Source of the DNA: Eopsaltria australis
Taxonomy: Eukaryota; Chordata; Aves; Passeriformes; Petroicidae
DNA length: 64,000 bases
Direction: 5' to 3'
Assembly (NCBI GenBank): GCA_034509425.1
Contig: JAVTVJ010000033.1
Span: 5,205,001 to 5,269,000 of the forward strand
Shown here piece by piece: positions 1 through 10,751 of the stretch. The notes under the pieces were generated by a model. It was not told the DNA's origin and searched no databases. It saw only the letters and a list, made by a program, of their open reading frames with translations. Numbering within the stretch: position 1 is the first letter of the stretch; every line of letters starts with the position of its first letter. The position numbers and the translations under genes are program-made.

Positions 1-754
1 AGGAGAAAACTGAAACATAATATAGCAATATAGCTTATGCAACATGCATCCCCTATAGCTGTTATTTTCTTCCTCTTTTCCCTTCTGCAGAAACTCCAGA
101 CAGCAAAACTCTTCTTAGCAAAAGACTAACAAAATCCTTTCCCTTGTGCTGTGCATCATGCCGGTTAAATCATTTAATACTAAAGAATTTTTTTTTTTCC
201 ATTGAAAGGCCTTTTGGAAAAGCTGATCAGTGAAAAGGTTTCATGTTCTAAGGTTAAAAGGGCCACTAGCCTGCACATTCAGCTCCTTCTCTTACTTTGT
301 CATCTAGAGAAACCTGGCTAAGTCAATTTCAGCCTCCCCAAATAAAGTATATCAGACTTGGCGCTTCTGTATCAGCACATTGCAATTTTACTTCCCACTG
401 TGCGAGTGAAGCAGTGTGAGACCTTGTCAAACCTCATCAGGCAGTGAGCATGAAGATCAGAATCCCCAGCCTTTTAGGGGTTCCAGACCCCTAAAGTCCT
501 GACTTCAAAGCAGCTCCCCATGCCTCTAGTAGGAACAGCATACACTGGATATCTATGCCTGCAAATTTTTCTTAGCTTTTTTTTAGCCCATGTTTCACTT
601 AATGCCCTTAATCTCTGTGCATTTCCTGGCCCTTCAGTCAGTCTATGCCTCCTGTCTCATCTGCTGCCTCCTACAACTGCCAGATTTCTGCAAAATTCAG
701 TTCAGAGTTGATTGTCAAGATCTTCCCAAGCCTTTTACTTCTTCCATGTTCTTT
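1..754. other. No gene seen; AT-rich non-coding DNA
   Basis: I see no splice-flanked open segment and no recognisable repeat here apart from short T-runs (for example near 188-200). The longest open frames are within what chance produces at this base composition. It is probably intron or intergenic DNA. Confidence 0.6.
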
Positions 755-865
755 ACCTGTGGTTGAACACAAGGCATTTAATCTCTCAGCTTTGATTTTT
801 GTCAACTGTAAGATGGGGAAAATAATCTTTAGTGCTTGCCATGAAAGAAGTCAATATTTATCATT
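755..865 (+). repeat. MIR-like SINE fragment
   Basis: The plus strand follows the central and 3' part of the ancient MIR SINE in order: a 'ctgtggttgaacacaaggc' segment corresponding to the MIR 'ctgtgtgaccttgggcaag', then 'atttaatctctcag' (MIR 'acttaacctctctg'), a T-rich stretch, and 'caactgtaagatgggg' (MIR 'catctgtaaaatgggg') followed by AATAAT. I aligned it from memory of the consensus, so divergence is not quantified. Its reverse complement contains a cryptic splice acceptor and donor, as MIR antisense copies often do. See the rejected exon. Confidence 0.65.
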
Positions 866-1436
866 GATAACCAGAATGTAAAATCCGCGATATCGCACAT
901 GGGTCTTCATCTTTCTTCCTTCAAAATCAGTGCAAAGTTCTCATTGACTCAAGGAGAGCAGCATGTAGCCTTTGCTTTTTTATGAACCTTGAAATACTGT
1001 GATGACTGGGATACTAAAGCACTGACAGTCATTGCCTTTTAGATAGATGGTCAGTAGCAGCTACAACTTATCACCACTACTCTCTCAGACAGGAACCAGG
1101 AGAATTAATTCAATTTTGGTTTATCAGAGAGGTAAACTTTTTTTTTCATTAAAAAAAGGTACAACTGTAGAAGTTGTATCTTACTGCATGAATAAACCAG
1201 TTCCTGTTCACACAGCAGTCGCTGCGAGTGTGAACTGGCTTCCATGTAATAAGGACAAAACTTTTATTAACCCATCTGATGCCTCTCAAATTAAATTATT
1301 AGGAAGATTTCAATCTAGCATAATGCCAGTCTGTTCAAATATGGAATCATAGTGTGGGGGGGAGGGTGTGGTGTGTGTGTGGGAGGCATTGAGTTTTTTT
1401 AAAGACAGCAACTGCAACAACAAAAATGTTTTTCAC
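866..1436. other. Non-coding stretch with a G/GT-rich tract
   Basis: The only distinct element is a G-rich/GT-rich tract at about 1353-1384 with runs of seven, three and three Gs separated by GT repeats. It is a weak microsatellite and possibly G-quadruplex-prone. Nothing else is recognisable. Confidence 0.5.
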
Positions 1437-1547
1437 CTTAGGAATTTCTAGTCCAGAAACACAACAGGGACAAAGAAGGCAATAATTTCCAATTGCTGGG
1501 AGGGGGAAAACACTACTTGGTTTCACAGGCTCCTGTTTTGACTTCAT
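1437..1547 (-). other. Weak candidate exon, minus strand
   Basis: A 111-base open segment (37 codons, phase 0 to 0) on the minus strand begins right after a good acceptor (cttttcag, then ATG) and ends at an AAG|gtgaaa donor. The predicted peptide starts MKSKQEPVKP and contains a Cys-rich run (CLLCPCC). Codon-position bias is neutral, so coding support comes only from the splice-like ends. I do not recognise the sequence. It could equally be chance, since acceptor and donor look-alikes are frequent in AT-rich DNA. Confidence 0.15.
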
Positions 1548-2436
1548 CTGAAAAGTTCCATAATTATATTTCTGAGGAACTTTATGCTAGTTTGGAAAAG
1601 TATCTCACTTCAGGAAGAGTTCGGTCAGAAAAGAAAGGCATGTATGTGTCAATAATGAGGTATCTCTAGGAACTACATCTTGGGATTGAGTTAGGTAACT
1701 TACATTACAGCCAGACTATCATGCCACCTCTATAGAAGCAGTCAGACCTCCTGTGTTTTCAATCAGAATCTGAATGTAAAATGTTTGCTGGATCAAACCA
1801 AGCATGCTTATGTAAATACGATTTTAGTTAACCTTAAGAGCCACACCATGTCACAGAGCTTGTAAAGCTCCTGAGCTTGCCTCATTTGACTCTATCACAT
1901 TCAGAAGAAAAGTGAGCACAAATACACAAATGGAACAAATCCACTCTATTTCCTTTGGGATGACAGTATAGTCCCTCAGGTAGCTTCAAAGATGACGTCT
2001 GAGTGCTCCAAGCAGACGCTGAGGCCAGCCCCAGATGAATTCTCTGCTACAGATCTAAATTGGAATAACCTATTTCAGGCCTAGTTCCCTCTGAGATGAT
2101 AAAGTTAACAGTACACTTCTCACAGCTGTGTATCCTCAGTATATGAACGTATGCTGTGCCATTCAAGCTGCTTCAGCAATAAGAAAGCAAAACTGAAGGA
2201 ATGTCTTTTGCACAATCATATGTATTTTTGCTTTTATTTTACAGTGATAACATAAGGGCAGTCAAATTCCTAGACTCTGTGGACAGGTAAAAGAAGCTTT
2301 CATATCTCTGATTAAATCAAGCATCTTTCAATATGAAAACACCTGAGCATTTTCCTGAATATATCTTCAGCTTCAAAATGATTGATGTCCCTCCTGGATG
2401 GCAAAAGACAATAGCAACCTGCAAGCAGTTTTGTGT
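1548..2436. other. No gene seen
   Basis: Unstructured AT-rich DNA with no recognisable repeat, splice-flanked exon or RNA gene. It ends at the purine microsatellite. Confidence 0.55.
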
Positions 2437-2552
2437 AAAGGAAGAAAGGAAGAAAGGAAGAAAGGAAGAAAGGAAGGAAGGAAGGAAGGAAGGAAGGAAG
2501 GAAGGAAGGAAGGAAGGAAGGAAGGAAGGAAGGAAGGAAGGAGGGAAGGAAG
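2437..2552 (+). repeat. (GAAA/GGAA)n purine microsatellite
   Basis: About 115 bases of uninterrupted purine on the plus strand. It begins as AAAGGAAG units and becomes almost pure GGAA, with a GAGGGAAGGAAGT edge. The long open frames here in all registers (Lys/Glu/Gly-rich on plus; Phe/Leu/Pro/Ser-rich on minus) are artefacts of the 4-base repeat. Such polypurine tracts can form triplex DNA, and GGAA arrays bind ETS factors in some genomes; neither is shown here. Length is likely to be polymorphic. Confidence 0.95.
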
Positions 2553-3217
2553 TAGGAAGACATAGCATGTTTCTATCTCAACATGCATATACATTTGTGC
2601 TCAAAAAAAAATCCCTCCACTTTTTAATAAGGATTTTACTAGACCTTAACATTTTAGGGGCAGCCATAGTACATAGGAATATTCAGCAAGATATGTTGCT
2701 GGTGTCTTTTATAAGATAAGACTGGAAAACTGAGAAATCTGGATACCTCTGAAAAGAAATAGCACTCCATAAAATAATACAGTTAGATTACAAAAAGCAT
2801 CTCAATGTCTTAAATTTAATATTACCTTTCCAAAACTAAAGAAAGAAATATACAGATGATACATAGGTATCTGATTGCGACTCACTGATTTTCACTCATT
2901 GAAGTCTTCTGCCAAGTTAAAGCACACAAGTTGAATGCACATATGGCTTAAGGAAAAGAACTCTGATTTTTAATAATGACTTGATAATTGGTAATTGGAC
3001 CTCTCAATACATACAGAATTATCAGGCAGTGCACACTGAGAATATTAGCTTTAATTCTTCAGATATGACCACTTTTTCTCATAATGACTTTTCAAAAAAT
3101 ATGTGGTATCCTAGAATCAGCCACGTCTGTTCACCCTGTTAATCAAGTATCCCTTTTGGGCCTTGTCCCTAGTTGAGTTTACATCTTCGAGTTCTGGAAA
3201 TCCATGCTTAATCCCAG
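2553..3217. other. No gene seen
   Basis: AT-rich sequence without recognisable elements. Open frames are short and lack paired splice sites. Confidence 0.55.
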
Positions 3218-3280
3218 GGGTTCATCATCCCCTGAGATTTATAATTTCTGGTGTTTATTATTCTCTGGGTTTATATTACC
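3218..3280 (+). repeat. Imperfect ~31-bp tandem duplication
   Basis: Two adjacent units, about 3218-3248 and 3249-3280, align over most of their length: GGTTCATCATCCCCTGAG.. against GGTGTTTATTATTCTCTGGG.., both followed by TTTATA. I judge identity near 70% by eye. The first unit also holds a small inverted repeat, CAGGGG/CCCCTG. Confidence 0.45.
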
Positions 3281-3687
3281 CAAATACCAACCACTATGGA
3301 AGTAGGATACTGCTGAGGTTCAGTGTAGCAGGAAGAAAACTAATAATATATGTAGCTCATTCCTCAGTATGCAGTGTTCCTTCTTACAGTGTCACTGAAC
3401 TGTAAAAATCAAAGGTTCATCCAGCTTCATAAACTAAACAGGAGTAGGGCACAGTCAGCATGTTTAGAGGCATAGTCCTTGACAGTTTTAAGGCAACTAC
3501 TGCTGTCACAGACAATACTGCGGTGTAGTTCAGGGGTTATCTAGGAACGAAGACAATCCCCAAACTGCAAGACAGTGGTCATCTTGCCTTTGGGACCATC
3601 TAGCTGCACGAATGTGAACTGTGACATACTGCTTGTTCTCTGAGATTAATAACAGACTTTTGCTCTTTTATTTATTTTTATTTTATA

Positions 3688-4032
3688 GCTCTCTACAACT
3701 ACCTTAAAGGAGGTTGTAGTGAGGTGAGTGTTGGTCTCTTCTCCCAGATAACAATAAATAAGTGATAGGACAAGTGGAAACAGCCTCAAGGTGGTCCACT
3801 GGAGGTTTAATTTGGTATTAGAAAACATTTCTTCACTGTGAGGGTTGTCAAGCATTGGAACAGGCTGCCCAGGAAAATGGGGGAATCATCAGCCCTGGAG
3901 ATATTGAAAAGACACATGGATGTGGTGATAAAGAATGTGGTTTAGTGGTGGATTTGGGGGTGTTAGGTTAATGGTTGAACTCACTAGTCTTTAATGTCTT
4001 TTCCAACATAAGCAATTCTATGATTCTATGAT
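3688..4032 (+). mobile_element. CR1 LINE, 5'-truncated 3' end
   Basis: This is the clearest mobile element in the window. It starts in 'ctctacaactaccttaaagg', passes through 'ttgtcaagcattggaacagg' and 'ctgcccagg', then 'tggtttagtggtgga', 'gttaggttaatggttg' and 'cttttccaac', and ends in 'attctatgattctatgatc'. That order and the octamer tail match the 3' untranslated end of avian CR1 retrotransposons. CR1 copies are normally 5'-truncated, and this one is too: no reverse transcriptase or endonuclease remains. Compared with the usual text it carries a small AATAAAT-like insertion after 'cccagataac' and scattered substitutions, so it is an old, inactive copy. The GTGGTTTAGTGGTGGA block suggests a younger avian subfamily, but I cannot assign it. 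Confidence 0.92.
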
Positions 4033-5414
4033 CCTATTTACTAGTCTTAAAACAGACATTAAGAAATTTTTTGCATCCTAGGTGTATCTTTAAAATTACA
4101 AAGGCATGTAAATGGGGCACAAGTCATTGCTTAAAATTTCACAGTATCCATCGAGATGATACTGTTCCTTATCCAAATCTTAAAATTCATGACATTATAG
4201 TCCTAAAAATCTTCCAAAACAGGGCCATCCTCCAAAAAATAGCATTTTTTTTCACAGTGAAAACAGAGAAAAGCATGTTGCCAAAGGAAAAATCAGAGAA
4301 AAAATGGCATTTACCTTATTTATTTTTTAGAGCAAGATGACTGACATTATTCTACCCCTAAGTGGAGGAGGACATTGAAGTGTAGCAATAAAACTTGTCA
4401 AGAATACTGGCAAAGGAATATTTGCTGAAAATTGTTAAAGGAGTAACCGCAATAAAATAGAAAAAAGTACCTTACAGATATACATGGATATAGAAGACAG
4501 TGGAAAGAAAGGCAAAGGGCTTTCAACGAATTCAGTTTTATTCTAGAAATATTTTATCATAAAACAGTGGAATTAAAAGCTGTAACATTTCTTCTCTATA
4601 ACTCTACAGTTCTGTGGGAAGCATGTCCATGAAGACACATGCCCAAGTGCTCTCATATTGATGTGATGTTAATTAAAGAGACAATATTATTGCTGACCAT
4701 ATTTTCTCTTCGCACCCATTATTCATTTTGTTCAGGGCACATGGTAAGCTGCTGATAGTTGTCATTTAGATTATATAACTGTACCTCTCTTATGCTCAGC
4801 AAGCACAAATACTATTCTTTAAAACAAATACAAATTAAAATATTTGCATTAAGGATTAAAAATGCAGAAATCTATCAAGTTTATCTATACTATGACTTCA
4901 TAGTACCTCATGTTCTAGGATTTGTTTTGAGCATGCCTGCAACATCTCATTCAAGCAGCACTGGATACCTATTTTCCATGAGAATAATGCAGAATTAACT
5001 TCACATTTTTGCCTAAAACTTAACTTGAGCCTATTTCAGGGGGAGGAGGGGGTGATTTAATTTCCATTATTCTTCCTTTCTTTTTCTTCACCTGACAACT
5101 TTCTAATATAAAATGCATGAACAGTGCAATGAGCAGATCTCTAAGTCTCCTGTATCCCTGGTGAGTTGTTCAGCCACGGGGATATACAACCAAGCACCTT
5201 CATGTTTGCTGTCCTAAATCCATGAATCTTGAATCCCTGGGTGCCCAAGTGGCCCAGTTTCAATAGTATAAGAACATTTTAGAGGATGGGCTTTTTTAGG
5301 TTAATTCTTTCCCTCTGTTTCTTATTCAACATAAAGTTTGGTACACCACAGGCATTCTACCCTTCACTTTTTTTGGTCTTTGATTACTAGAGAGGTGTCA
5401 GAGAGTAGCAACTG
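4033..5414. other. No gene seen
   Basis: AT-rich, with no convincing exon. A 30-base minus-strand open piece near 4909-4938 has acceptor and donor look-alikes but is too short to support. A G-rich patch (GGGGGAGGAGGGGG) lies near 5039-5052. Confidence 0.5.
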
Positions 5415-5625
5415 TTTGAGTGCGAAGGCACTGACTCACAAGATTGAAATTCAAGTCCTTGCTCTGTAACAGACATCCACATCTTACCCAGAGCAAGCCA
5501 TAGAAGCAGTGCATACCTCAGTTCTTAACTGTAAAATGGAAAACAGAAAAATCTTTAAAACCATGTTACATAATATAGTACAGTACATGACACAGTACAT
5601 TGCAGAATATGAAAGGCAATCATAT
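5415..5625 (+). repeat. MIR-like SINE, nearly full core
   Basis: The segment follows the MIR layout. 'gtgcgaaggcactgactcac' resembles 'gagcacggactctgg', and 'ttgaaattcaagtccttgct' lies at the tRNA-like B-box 'ttcgaatcccggct'. It continues with 'ctgtaacagacatccacatc', 'cagagcaagcc' for 'gggcaagtt', and 'cctcagttcttaactgtaaa' followed by ATGG for the diagnostic 'cctcagtttcctcatctgtaaaatgg'. These are old tRNA-derived SINEs shared by amniotes. Alignment is from memory, so the ends are approximate. Confidence 0.7.
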
Positions 5626-6089
5626 CCTATGGCAACAGCAGCAATATTCACACTGTAAATATAAACTAAGGCTAGTTAATCCCAGAGAGAGGGGCATCTT
5701 TTTCACAGAAGTGTCACAGATTTCAATCAGCTTTAATGCCAATTGACTATAAGTCACTTGTGATCCCTCTATTGGCATCAGTCTGCTTTAGGCTAAGCTC
5801 TTTCACAATGTTGTGATATTTGGGCTTCCAGTACTGAAGGTATTTCAATTAATTTTAAAAGATCACTGAGATTTTTTTTCCCACAATAAATAATTCTATC
5901 CGCTTCTGTAAAACCCTTTGTTTCCAACCCTTCAATTTTTGGCACAAAACACCTGCCAATCTCCCTTCTCACTACTGAATGAAATATAGAATGGAAAGCA
6001 AAATGGAATAGGAAAAAAGAAAATGGTAATGCCAGTGAGAGTTGCAAAAAACAGCACTGATAAAAGCTCCCAGGATAAAAAGCCAGTGT
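5626..6089. other. No gene seen
   Basis: Mixed AT-rich DNA with a CA/TG-poor composition. The long minus-strand open frame crossing this interval is extended only by the adjacent homopolymer block. Confidence 0.55.
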
Positions 6090-6240
6090 GAAAGATGCAA
6101 CAACAACAAAAAGAAAATAAACCACCAACAACCAACCAAAACAAAACAAAATAAACAACAACAACAAAAAAAAAATCAAACCAAAAACACCCACCAAAAA
6201 AATAAACCCAAAGCCCCCAACAAAACAAAACAAAACAAAA

Positions 6241-6274
<34 letters not shown>

Positions 6275-6300
6275 AAACTAAACAAAACCAAAGCCAACAT
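6090..6300 (+). repeat. A-rich low-complexity block, (CAA)n / (AAAAC)n / poly(A)
   Basis: A-rich DNA with CAACAACAA motifs, an AAAAC array at about 6221-6245 and a run of roughly 30 As at about 6243-6272. The Phe/Val-rich minus-strand and Lys-rich plus-strand open frames are products of this composition. It could be the remnant of a retrotransposon A-tail, but no element body is recognisable upstream. Confidence 0.9.
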
Positions 6301-6650
6301 CAAACTCCGTATCTGGAGTGGAAGCTGGAGAGTAGTTGTCTAGCTGCTAATCAAATATTGACTGTTAAGCAAATGAAGAAGATCCCTGTAAAAAGAAAAT
6401 CAAAACTGAAGCCACATGGGAAAAAGAAAGGGAGAGGGAGCATGTTTTAAACAGAGAAAAAGAACCAAAGGAGGAGAACATTCTACATGTTAAAAGTCTC
6501 AGAGATTTGCCACATGATACATGGACGTTGGTGAGTGAGACATTCCTTCAGTGCTCGGCTCCACCAGTTTTCAGTGGCTTCAACAAAACTTCACATCATA
6601 TAATGTCTCAGCCTGTCATGAGATCCTTAGTTGCATTCCCCATTATTTTT
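6301..6650. other. No gene seen
   Basis: Ordinary AT-rich sequence without identifiable elements. Confidence 0.5.
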
Positions 6651-6673
6651 TGCCCTCTACCAACAGAGGGCAG
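6651..6673 (+). promoter_or_regulatory. Palindromic hairpin with CTCF-like core
   Basis: TGCCCTCT and AGAGGGCA form a perfect 8-bp inverted repeat with a 6-base loop (6651-6672). Overlapping it, CCAACAGAGGGCAG at 6660-6673 matches 13 of 14 positions of the CTCF core CCASYAGRKGGCRS on the plus strand. Motif matches this short can occur by chance; binding is inferred. Confidence 0.35.
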
Positions 6674-6950
6674 ACATTCCATTCCCTAGCTTGCCATGCC
6701 TCTTTGTCCATAGGTGCTTCCTTACAATCATGACACTTACAATTCACTGAGGAGCTCTCAAGTTTGTCACTGTATTGCAGAGTACAGTTCTGAGCCCCAC
6801 TAAGGCCTCTAATTTTTTCCAAATCAGCTATGTTTCTCATAGATAGAAAAATACCATGTGCTTCTTGGCATTAGTTTTTAGGGCACAGCCAGCATTATCA
6901 TGTCAGAAAGGAATGTAAGTACAAGAAAAATACCACCATTCACTGTGTCA

Positions 6951-7124
6951 CTAGGTCACAAGTGCTCCTCTATCTGAAAATCTCAATGAATGTAGGGGTA
7001 TTACTTCATTTTTTTTCCACACGTTTTCCACCCCATGTTCTTCACCAACCAGTCCTGAGAGGTCCCAGTGCTGCCCCACAGAAGAAACAAACTCCTGCTC
7101 TTTCTTCATCTCTTCTAAAAGCAG
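6951..7124 (-). other. Candidate terminal coding exon, minus strand
   Basis: After a textbook acceptor on the minus strand (gtacattttcag), a frame stays open for 57 codons and ends at TAG (6951-6953). The peptide begins LLLEEMKKEQEFVSSV, is rich in Glu/Lys and ends RFSDRGALVT. G is strongly over-represented at codon position 1 (about 23 of 58 codons, against 9 at position 2), as in real exons. No poly(A) signal is obvious just downstream and I recognise no family. The minus strand stays open upstream of the acceptor, so the start is set only by the splice consensus. It may be the last exon of an unrecognised gene, a decayed pseudogene or chance. Confidence 0.2.
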
Positions 7125-8500
7125 CTGAAAATGTACCAAGCAGCCCCAGGAGCCAGCCAGGACTGGTGGAATGCTCAGCACCACAGTGTCAGTCCAGTAG
7201 GACCCCTGGATCCAGGCTCATATCATCAGTGCTCTGATTCAGGGGACACACCAGCAAGGGGACACACAGATTGTCACCACAGTCCACAATGCTCCTCCCT
7301 ACGTAGTGGGAGCACTTTTTATGTAATGCAAGGTATGTAGACACACACGTGAGCCTGTTTGACAATGACTGCATATTTGTGTGTAAATATTTATGAAACA
7401 TTTTCATTTCTAGAGAAAGAAAAGGTACATTCAGATGGCCCATAATGCATTCTGCTCTCCCATTGCTCAAAATCTTAATGACCAAGGTCAAGAATAAAGG
7501 TGTAAACATTAACATATTTTGGCAGCAAAAATAGATTAAAATCTCAGAATATGATTTATATTTAAATTTTAAGTGTGAATTTTATTTATGACTTTATATT
7601 TGAACAATGATACAATTCCTTTTACTGAAGAGAGAAAACAAAAAAAACTGCCAGCTTTGTTCTTTGTATGTTTTTAAAGCCTCTGCAAAACCACCACGAC
7701 AAGATTCACATCTCACACAGCCTAATTCCTCTTACAGCTCTGAATGTTGCCATCTCAGGATCTAGAAGGTTGAGAGACATGTTTTTTCTGCAGATGGCAT
7801 GAGAGAAAAATCAAGACATGACGTAGAGAAAGATGTTAAGTAGCAACAGACTAATGGAGAACATTTTGTCCTACTTTTGAGGAGCACATCAGGAACAGCT
7901 TGCTTTTATAGTGGCTCTGAAGTATAATCACTGGCACTATATGACTGCTGCAAGCATTTCTCTGCACTAATCACTACCATATTATTGTGAGTTTTGCTGA
8001 GCATTCTGTAAAAGATACGTTGGATTCCTTTTTTTTTTTTTCTTGGCACTTATCTTGAAAATTAATCAGATATACCAAAAATCTCTAGATAATAAATAAA
8101 AATTAAGCTGTAGCTTTTAACATTCTTGATAAGTTTCAGAGATTTATTGCTTTTTGTTTTACTAGCTGCCAAGAAACAAAACAATGACTAAATCTATGTA
8201 TGGATTTCCTTTAGGTAAATAACAATAACTAAATAGGAGAAGTAAGAGATATCTTTGATGCAAAAGCATCAAAGCCTTTAAGAACCTATTTTTAAATCTG
8301 CAGCATTCACCCATTTTTACCATAGTAAAGGCCAAACATTTTGAAGAATGATTTTTTAAAGATAAATTCACAAATTTCTATTCAGCTATTGATCCAGTAT
8401 CTGTACAGAGTCCCTGCAAACACAGATGACAAGAAATCTATTTAAAATCAGTCTTGCCATATAAGTTGTAAGGAATAAAATAAACAAAAATTCTCTTCTG

Positions 8501-8505
<5 letters not shown>
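7125..8505. other. No gene seen; locally GC-richer 7050-7340
   Basis: The 7050-7340 part is richer in G+C than its surroundings and has an unusual density of CCAG/CAGG words. At 7336 it carries a plus-strand donor-like CAAG|gtatgt, but no convincing exon ends there. The rest is AT-rich with T-runs near 8030. Confidence 0.45.
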
Positions 8506-8543
<38 letters not shown>

Positions 8544-8552
8544 CAACAACAA
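8506..8552 (+). repeat. (GA)n followed by (CAA)n microsatellite
   Basis: Sixteen or so GA dinucleotides (8506-8538) run directly into CAACAACAACAA (8541-8552). It is a compound microsatellite and likely length-variable. Confidence 0.95.
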
Positions 8553-10732
8553 ACCTTCAAGTAACACTTTCTAGTCGTATTACGGAATATTCTACTGAGC
8601 AATCCTCATCTAGTATTTAGAGAGTTAAAAACTTTCAAGCTTTTCCAAATCAGCTTGTGTATCTCCAACAGGGATATGCTTTGCATTTATGACTGATGGA
8701 CTGGGGGATCGTGTAATCTGCTAAGCTTCTGGACCTGCTAAGTGTGAACCAGCTCTTCCAAATCTGAGCAGAAGCAGATATTTATGAATCTAATCAATGT
8801 TTGCCACCTGAGAAAACTGGCCATTAGGAGTGAGCCCTTGCTCTGAAATCATTGGGAGACCAGCCATTGACTTCAACAGATCAGTATCTTACCATGGATT
8901 AAGTCTGGTATAAAGTGAATTTTATTTCCACCAAGTTGATTTTCAATTAAGGGAAGGAAATCTGATTATTCTTTTACTAAAGCATTCAGAGTTCCTTGAA
9001 TTTTGTTTATAGTCTTCTTTTTTTTCTTTTTTTTTAATGGATTTGGACATGCAAAGAGAGGTAAGGAAAGGGTTTTCTCCAGAATACAAGCAGTTTATTT
9101 TCTGTCAGTCTTCTGTGCTGCTCAGAATTTGCCACAGAATCCCCTACAAGCTCAACATTTAAAAGAAAGCTCACCACAGCCACTTGGAATCTTCACAATA
9201 CTGTGTCAAGACAATATAGATTTTTTTCACAATACCTTTTTCATCTATACCAACCAAGCAAATAAATCAGAAAAATATTTCTGGTTTATTTCTTGCCTTT
9301 CCCTATCCTTCACTGTTTCCGAAGTCTAAAAATCATCTGAAGTCTAAAAGTATCTCACAATGCTCCAATATAAATCTGAAAGCACAAATAATGACATATA
9401 TTTATATATGTATACATTTCAATCTATAGTCTGTATTGATATTCAATTCTCTCTTATCTCTCTTAATCTTATAGATATGCATGCATATATACACATGTCT
9501 ATTTGTTCTCAAGCACGTGAGGAACAGGATTGCATTTCCTTGTTCAAATAAGATGTACTACCAGCTGCAACAACCGTCAAGTTCCTCTGGCCTTTAGCCA
9601 TCTTCTGGCGAAAGTTCATTCGTATCAGCAACTGCAGCAGGCTAAGGAAAGGGCACCCTTGGGGTTTGGCTTCTGTAGATGTGTCTGTCCATGATCACAG
9701 CAGAGCAGAGCCTCCTCTCATGGCAGAGGATGCTCCAAGGTCCTTTGGGACGTGCTCCCACGGTGGTGCCGGGTGGTGAGTTGGTGTAATGAAGGAGTCG
9801 ATTTCCCAGTGGTATTTTGGTAAAGGCAAAGTTGCTTGTACTCCCTTAAGATATGTTTCTCATCACTTCAAAAACACTATCTGTGGGAAGGCTATTCCTC
9901 TGACACATGAAGCAAGCTCACCCTGCCCAAACTGGGAGTGTTACGGATAAATGCTGAGTATGTGTGTGCACATGTGTATAACATCCAGCCTCTTAAATTT
10001 TAATCGAACTCATACATAAGTTTCTCTGGTGATGGTGAAAGTGTCGGAAATACAAAGCATGCACACACATCTCCCAGCAAATGAAACGTGTCAGCAACTG
10101 CTGTAATCAATAACAATATAATATTCTTTCCTAAATAATGGTACAGCAGCAGAAGTGTGTAAGACAGTGATGAATTATTCAGCAGGTCTGCTTTGCTGCT
10201 ACATTGCTCCTTCCATGCTTTAAGCTTTTCTACAGCAGAAACACCTGGCACAGCACTCTGACTTCATCTTCTTCTGAATACCAAAATCATTATCTTCCCT
10301 TGTATAAAAATTATGTTACCTAAGTGCCTGAAGCTTTAAACAGTCTTAAATGGCAAAATTGTATGATGTTCTCCAAGTTTTTAAGTACGTTCCTTATTTC
10401 TACTTCATAGTTTCACATGGAGATTTGCTACGTATGTTAGCAGGCAGCTGCTTATTAAATATTTTTGAAAGTAAATGCTTCAGACTATGGAGAATTTAAT
10501 TCACTAGAGGGTGTATGATAGTCTGGACAAAATATTCATTAAAAGACACAAGGCAGATCTATTCAAGTGGTTAAAATGAAAGCCCAGGTTATGAAATCCT
10601 TACTTAAATTGAACAGTATGCTACTCCCATGGAGATACTGTTTGGTATTGCCTAGAATAAGTACATAGTAATTTAGTTTTGTTAAATTAAATGATGCAAG
10701 ATATTTTCAATCACCTAATTCTCTAAAAATGC
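8553..10732. other. No gene seen; AT/GT-rich and one GC-richer patch
   Basis: 9380-9500 is rich in alternating AT/TG and holds the perfect palindrome ATATGCATGCATAT (9475-9488). 9560-9800 is distinctly GC-richer, with several CpGs around 9740-9775, but its frames are broken on both strands. A phrase at about 8860-8880 (cattgacttcaa) resembles old sauropsid repeats, too short to call. Confidence 0.45.
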
Positions 10733-10751
10733 ATATGTATGTATGTATGTG
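10733..10751 (+). repeat. Short (TATG)n
   Basis: About four and a half TATG units. It is minor but exact. Confidence 0.7.

Noticed and set aside
763..811. A 49-base minus-strand exon with excellent acceptor and donor, open in one frame
   Set aside because: It lies inside a MIR-like SINE whose antisense strand is known to carry this cryptic acceptor, so the splice sites are explained by the repeat.
2312..2719. Long open frames on both strands (Lys/Glu/Gly or Phe/Leu/Pro/Ser repeats)
   Set aside because: They are translations of the GGAA/GAAA microsatellite, open in every register.
5793..6303. Two long hydrophobic minus-strand frames resembling membrane proteins
   Set aside because: The hydrophobic run is the translation of the poly(A)/AAAAC block read as T-rich. 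There is no gene context.
10000..10251. Minus-strand frame with a leucine-rich hydrophobic stretch and an acceptor-like ctgctgtag
   Set aside because: No donor or polyadenylation context; hydrophobic content is typical of AT-rich translations.
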